A model generated the notes under the pieces. That model did not search any database. It saw nothing but the letters and a program-made list of their open reading frames with translations, and was not told where the DNA came from. Positions 59,579 to 64,000 of a stretch of 64,000 nucleotides of DNA are shown one piece after another. Position 1 is the first letter of the stretch. The number at the start of each line of letters is the position of its first letter. The stretch lies in assembly GCA_900312665.1 (NCBI GenBank), contig ONZQ02000007.1:1184308-1248307 (forward strand), read 5' to 3'. Position numbers and translations under genes: made by a program. This stretch comes from Cephalotrichum gorgonifer. Its lineage: Eukaryota > Ascomycota > Sordariomycetes > Microascales > Microascaceae.

Positions 59579-62394
59579 TCACATATGGTTTTCCGCCCAG
59601 AGCACGTCATCGTCGCAGGGCCGATCATCCTCGGGATCCATCTCCGCCTCCAACTGGCCTAGCTTCCTAAGCCGCGCCGACTGCACCGGCACCGCGAACA
59701 GGCTGTGGAGCGGCTTCTGGACAGGTGCAGCCGGCCTCGGCCCCGCCTTCACCGCCTGCTCGGCGCTGTAGAGCCTGTCGTAGAACTGCACGACCCTCGG
59801 GTGCGCCATGACCTTGCTCTTCTCGAACCGCAGCACCTGCAGCCCCTGCTGGCTCGTCGCCCGACTGAGCGCCACATACGCCTGCCCCTTCTCAAAGGTG
59901 CGCGTGAGGTCGACCTTGACACGCTCCAGCGTCTGGCCCTGCGCCTTGTGGATCGAGAGTGCCCATGCGAGGATGAGGGGTATCTGCGACCGCTTCGCCT
60001 GCACCTCGCCGTTGGGTAACTCGACCTTCCACTCGTCCGGTATGCACTGCAGGGTCCTGTGGCTCCCGTCCGTGCATAGGAACTCGACGATCGGGAACGG
60101 GACGCCGACGTGCGAGGTCTCGGGGTTGTTCGCGAACTTCTTCAGCTTCTTGACCGCGCGGTCGAGGTCGATGGGCTCATCCGCCGTCGTCCCGTCGCCG
60201 CCCCCTGAGGTGGCCCACTCCGCCTCAGTTATGAACTGCTTGACCTTGCCGATCGTGCCGTTGCATAGTTGCTCGTCGATGTTCTTGATCAACATGACTT
60301 GGGCACCCACCTTGAGGTCTATGAACTTGGGAGCCATCATGTTTGCTAACAACCTCTCCTTCAGCTTCGGATCGCCAGTGTCCATGGCGTCGAAGCGGTA
60401 GGCTTTGCTCGGCAAGGCTTGCAGTCGTCTTTGGTTGGACCTCTCGACCTCGCTGCGCGTGGGGAAGAGTTCCGTCGCTTCCACGCCGTCGTCGAACTGC
60501 AGTGGCCTCGACAGTTGCTTGAAGGCTCTCACCGATTCATCGCTGACTTTCCCGATGCGCATCTCATTGAGCATCTGCGCGAATGTTGGGTCCTTCTGGC
60601 GGAAGACCTGCGTCAGACCGATGGTGTGGGCAATAGAGGTGCTCCATGTGCTAGCCTCAAACGCAAACTGAACCGCTCTTGCGTCCCTATCCGGGACGGG
60701 TGGCAGCTGGAAGAAGTCGCCCGTAAGGACCAGCTGGATACCACCCCATGGACGTCCATTGTTGCGAATGGTGCGGCCGATCTGGTTGAGCTTGTCAAAA
60801 AGTTCTCCGTCGACCATGGAGATCTCGTCAATGATGAGGCACTTTGTCTTTAGCCAGCGACCCTTGGCCTTGGGGTTGCGTCGGATTTTCTTGACAAGAG
60901 TCGGCGCGTCCTCCTTCCCAAGCCCGATACCTAGAGGGGGGGGGTTAGCTTGAAGCGGAGAGGGGGGGAGATAGACACTAAAAGATTGACTGTCTAAGTT
61001 GGGGATGTGGGCGGATGCATACCCGAGAAGCTGTGGAGTGTAATACCCCCGATGTTGCAGGCTGCTAGGCCGGTGGAAGCTGTCACGGCTAGCCTCTCAG
61101 GGTCCTTCGCCCACTTTCTCTTGAGCTCCGTGATGATTGCCCTCATCAACACAGACTTTCCTGTTCCCGCAGGGCCGGTGAAGAAAACGCTCTGGCCCTT
61201 CTTCGTCACAAGGTCTAACACCTGCCTCTGCTCTGTGCTGAGGAAGATAGATTCTACCCCCTTGGTTCCCGAGCTAGTGACATTGCGAATGTCCTCCAGG
61301 GAATAATCATTGGGTTTGGAAGGGGGGTTATAGTCCATGGCTTTGGGAGGAGGGTTCCCTAGATCCGCACCCCCTGATTGCGTCCGTTGTAGTTTGTGTG
61401 ACCTTCGTTGCTCCTTTATAGCGCTTGCCGTGATTTCTGAAAGGTCGTACTTATTCTCCTTGGCGACGGGGGTAGGATTCGCACCCCCACCATGAGAACC
61501 ACGGGGCACGTAAACTTCTGGCTCCTGGAACTCGGTGCTTGATGTAAATGGCAGACTGCGCCTCTTGGGCGCCGATTTTGGTGTGGTGTCGTCTTGCGAT
61601 TTCCTCTTCAAGGACTGAGCGCTGGCATCGGACACTTTCGAGTCTTCCCTCGAAATTGGGGGTGGCTGCATATGATGTGCGGGGGAAGAGCTCCAAGAAA
61701 ATATACTGTTCTGCGAAGACGGAACAACATTTCGGTTCTCGGGAGGGGCGGTCGGCGGAAGTAGAGGCTCCGGTATCTGCTTAGTGGGGGGTGCGGCAGC
61801 TGGGGGGCCATTGAAATCGAGGTCCAGGTCATCGTCGTTCTCCGCAAACCACTCGAGGTCTTGGTCGAGCGAAGCAAAATTCTCGCTAGTCCAAGCCTTG
61901 CCATGCACTTCATCCTTGAACGGGTCGGCGTTGGAAGCACAGATGGACTGGAATCGAGGGCCACTGCTGGGCTGAGAATTCCCCGAAGTGGGAACAAGCG
62001 GCTTTGATGGTCTCGGTGAGTCTAGGTTTCCCGTAGATGTGTGACTGCCAGGATTCGCGCGGGATCCCCTTTGAAACGCATCCTTGATGTTGCCATTCTG
62101 ACTCGAGGGTGGGCGGTTGGGACTGCTTGAGAAGAGAAGCTTGCTCAACTTCGAGTTTCCCTTTGCCTGGGAGTGGAGAGTCCGAGATACGATGGCCTCC
62201 TCCGCGGCGTATCTGGCCTCCCCGGGTTGAGTCATTGGGACTTCAATCGGGTCAGTAGTATCGTAGTCGATATGACTCGCACTGGTGGTGCACACGCGAC
62301 GAGCTTCGAAGTGGGCCGGGGACCTCGAAGATTGGAGGACCCTGCGTCGAGAGGGTGACGGTCGTAATGACAGGCGGAGGAAAGCAGCTATCAT
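59579..62394 (-). CDS. PIF1: Pif1-family DNA helicase (907 aa)
   Basis: Two exons: 61023-62394 and 59579-60930 (GTATGC donor, CTAAC branch, CTCTAG acceptor). The N-terminus is Arg/Ser-rich without acids (first 39 residues), a probable mitochondrial leader, followed by a long disordered region with a bipartite KRK...PKRR cluster at about 264-279 that could direct it to the nucleus. Helicase motifs: Walker A GPAGTGKS (407-414), Ia ASTGLAACNIGG, Walker B LIIDEISM (Asp492, Glu493), GDFFQLPPV and IGLTQVFRQ, then motif VI AYVALSRAT. The 5'-to-3' superfamily 1B helicase acts on mtDNA, telomeres and G-quadruplexes. Length and motif order are normal. Divergent from Edc3, 856 bases apart. Confidence 0.94.
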
Positions 62395-63250
62395 GTAGGA
62401 GTAGCTCGATGCAATATGACCATTGCCGCGGGGGGGTTAAATTATTTGGGGGCAAAGAAGAATGAGGCAAGGAGGAGAAGAAGCGAATTGTTTCGTTCTC
62501 AGCTGCTCAGTCGTGGGATGGTGGGAACTAAGTGCAACACGTCCCGATGGAAAGCACAGGGGCATAGACGCGTCAAAGTAGGTCGCGGTGAGGGGCGTTG
62601 TGCTAGTGCTGTGGTACGTGGTACAACTATCATTAATACATAATTTGTTTTGAACGGTATCCAATAATGAATCGAAACAATGTTAGTGCATACGCTAGAA
62701 GACTGTGTGGTATGCACGGACGCCAGCCCTCGTGACTCGGCGCATTCTTATCGATAAGCACTGGCTGGAGATTAGCCTTTCTGCAACGGGGAATAATAAT
62801 TTCGGTGTACAAGGGTAAGTGGCGATGGCCTCTCGGCATGGACTGTGTCCCCGTGCATCCCCAACCCGACATTTACCTCTCCCATATCCTATCCTCCACC
62901 CACCGCCTTCATAGGAACTATAGCACTCCCTGGAATTGCCTGAATTAGTCCTGTTCACCCTTCCGAATAAGGAGTGGTCTCTTCATGGATACGCAGACGA
63001 TCGTCTTGTCCTGAGACGGCAAGAGGTCACCTCTACGGCCCCCCGTTTATATCGCCATCCGCCTCCAGCTTTGCGCCCTCTCCACCACTCCCTGCGGCCG
63101 ACCAATTCACCGCGATAGTCCTCTTAGGTCGTCGATTACGATTGCCTCCATCCCGCTCGACGTTTTGGCTGGCTGAAGGCGTGGGACATTCCTCGGACGC
63201 ACAACTGAACTCCCGGACAACCGCACACCCCGCACGAATCGCAGCCCACC
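62395..63250. other. Divergent promoter region of Pif1 and Edc3 genes
   Basis: About 860 bases between two divergent starts. The Edc3-proximal half is pyrimidine-rich. Short ORFs on both strands show no family features. Confidence 0.45.
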
Positions 63251-64000
63251 ATGGCGAGTGAATTCATAGGCCTGGATTTTTTGGTGACCTTGAGGGAGCC
63301 GGCTGGCCTGCAGCTGAAAGGCACCATAAGTGATATCACCATCACGGATCCTGTTGCCGGCCAGAGGGGCATTATTCTAAGTAATGGTATGTTCTTGGGC
63401 TTGAACTTTGCGACTCTGTTGGATATCCCGTTACCACTGACGACTATATGCTAACCTTGTGATCCAACCGCCTAGTTTTTGTTGTCGGCACGCAGAACCA
63501 GTGGTACCCTCGCCTCGAAGTTGCCTCGGACAACATCCAGGATCTTGCCGAGGTGAAGCGCGACTCGAGGCCGTCGACTTTCACTGCCCCCGCCGTTAGT
63601 GCCGTGTCAGCACCGGTGTATGCACAGCCTACGAAGCCCGTTTTCGACGATCCTGCGATCCTCAGCGTCGGTTTATCGAAGTCAGATTCTACATCTACAC
63701 CGCAGTCGGCCGATGCTCCCCAAGCGATCACGAGTGGCAACGAGGGCGGGCGTCAGCCTACGACGACGGCGCAGCCACATACGGGTGGTCGCATCACCAA
63801 CCATCCCTCGCGGGAGAAGACACCGGAACTTCCTGACGCCGTAGACAGCCTTCGAATAGACAGTCCCACCCCCCCTTCACGAGCGACTCCCATTGAATTG
63901 GACGGTGTGGCTCAGGATCTCCCCGTACAGACAGGCAAGAAGAAACGGCGCGATCGACGGAAGGCGGGGCCCAAGTATCCCTACGTACAGGATGCGGCTG
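63251..64000 (+). CDS. EDC3: Enhancer of mRNA decapping Edc3 (5' part; runs off the right edge)
   Basis: Two exons visible: 63251-63386 and 63476-64000, with a CTAAC branch and an in-frame join. The N-terminus MASEFIGLDFLVTLREP, then LQLKGTISDITI and an ILSN-VFVVG strand pair, make the Edc3-type divergent LSm domain (about residues 1-80). It is followed by a disordered Ser/Thr/Pro-rich linker and a basic KKKRRDRRKAGPKYPYVQ segment reaching the edge. The FDF and YjeF-N domains expected after it are outside the window. Edc3 is a P-body scaffold that activates Dcp2. The start has a CCACCATGG context. Confidence 0.85.

Noticed and set aside
1..64000. CRISPR array, rRNA operon, 5S gene, complete transposon
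   Set aside because: No regularly spaced identical repeats, rRNA segments, transposase or reverse-transcriptase motifs were seen.

Overview
The window is nuclear DNA of a filamentous ascomycete (Pezizomycotina, most likely Sordariomycetes). The evidence is short introns with GTRAGT-type donors, CTAAC/CTGAC branch sites and YAG acceptors; pyrimidine-rich promoter tracts; GC-rich coding sequence; long intergenic spaces; and a protein set including a fungal rhodopsin-domain receptor, an Fmp27/Hobbit lipid-transfer protein, eIF4B and Edc3. I support 18 protein-coding genes (two cut by the window edges), one intron-containing tRNA-Met, one weak small ORF, and several repeats. Fourteen of the 18 coding genes lie on the minus strand. 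A 20-N scaffold gap lies at 35491-35510, inside an intron. Exon joins were worked out by hand from splice signals and reading-frame continuity.

Left flank (1-7.7 kb): eIF4B (minus, 3' end cut off), a Tim17-superfamily membrane protein (plus), and a large Gln-rich, repeat-bearing protein of unknown function (minus).

Accessory block (7.7-29.3 kb): widely spaced genes typical of secreted or secondary metabolism. They are a secreted type-B carboxylesterase, an Hce2/KP4-like secreted cysteine protein, an M20 amidohydrolase, a D-amino-acid-oxidase-family flavoprotein divergent from an ATP-grasp ligase, an uncharacterised 246-aa protein, and an MFS transporter. The ATP-grasp, oxidase, M20 and MFS genes look like a possible undescribed amino-acid-amide or peptide-type metabolic cluster. 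The intergenic region between oxidase and ATP-grasp carries a degenerate repeat array. Two diverged copies of a roughly 50-bp sequence flank the 246-aa gene.

Conserved block (29.3-64 kb): mitochondrial DNA polymerase gamma, a TMEM205-like membrane protein, a seven-helix rhodopsin-domain protein, a conserved protein of unknown function, a 2980-aa intronless Fmp27/BLTP2-type lipid-transfer protein, a SET protein with a C-terminal MYND finger, tRNA-Met(CAT), a Pif1 helicase, and the 5' part of the decapping enhancer Edc3 running off the right edge. Pol gamma and Pif1 both have probable mitochondrial leaders and would act together in mtDNA maintenance. The long stretches at 7.7-11.4, 23.9-26.9, 36-40 and 41.6-44.9 kb hold no gene I can support.
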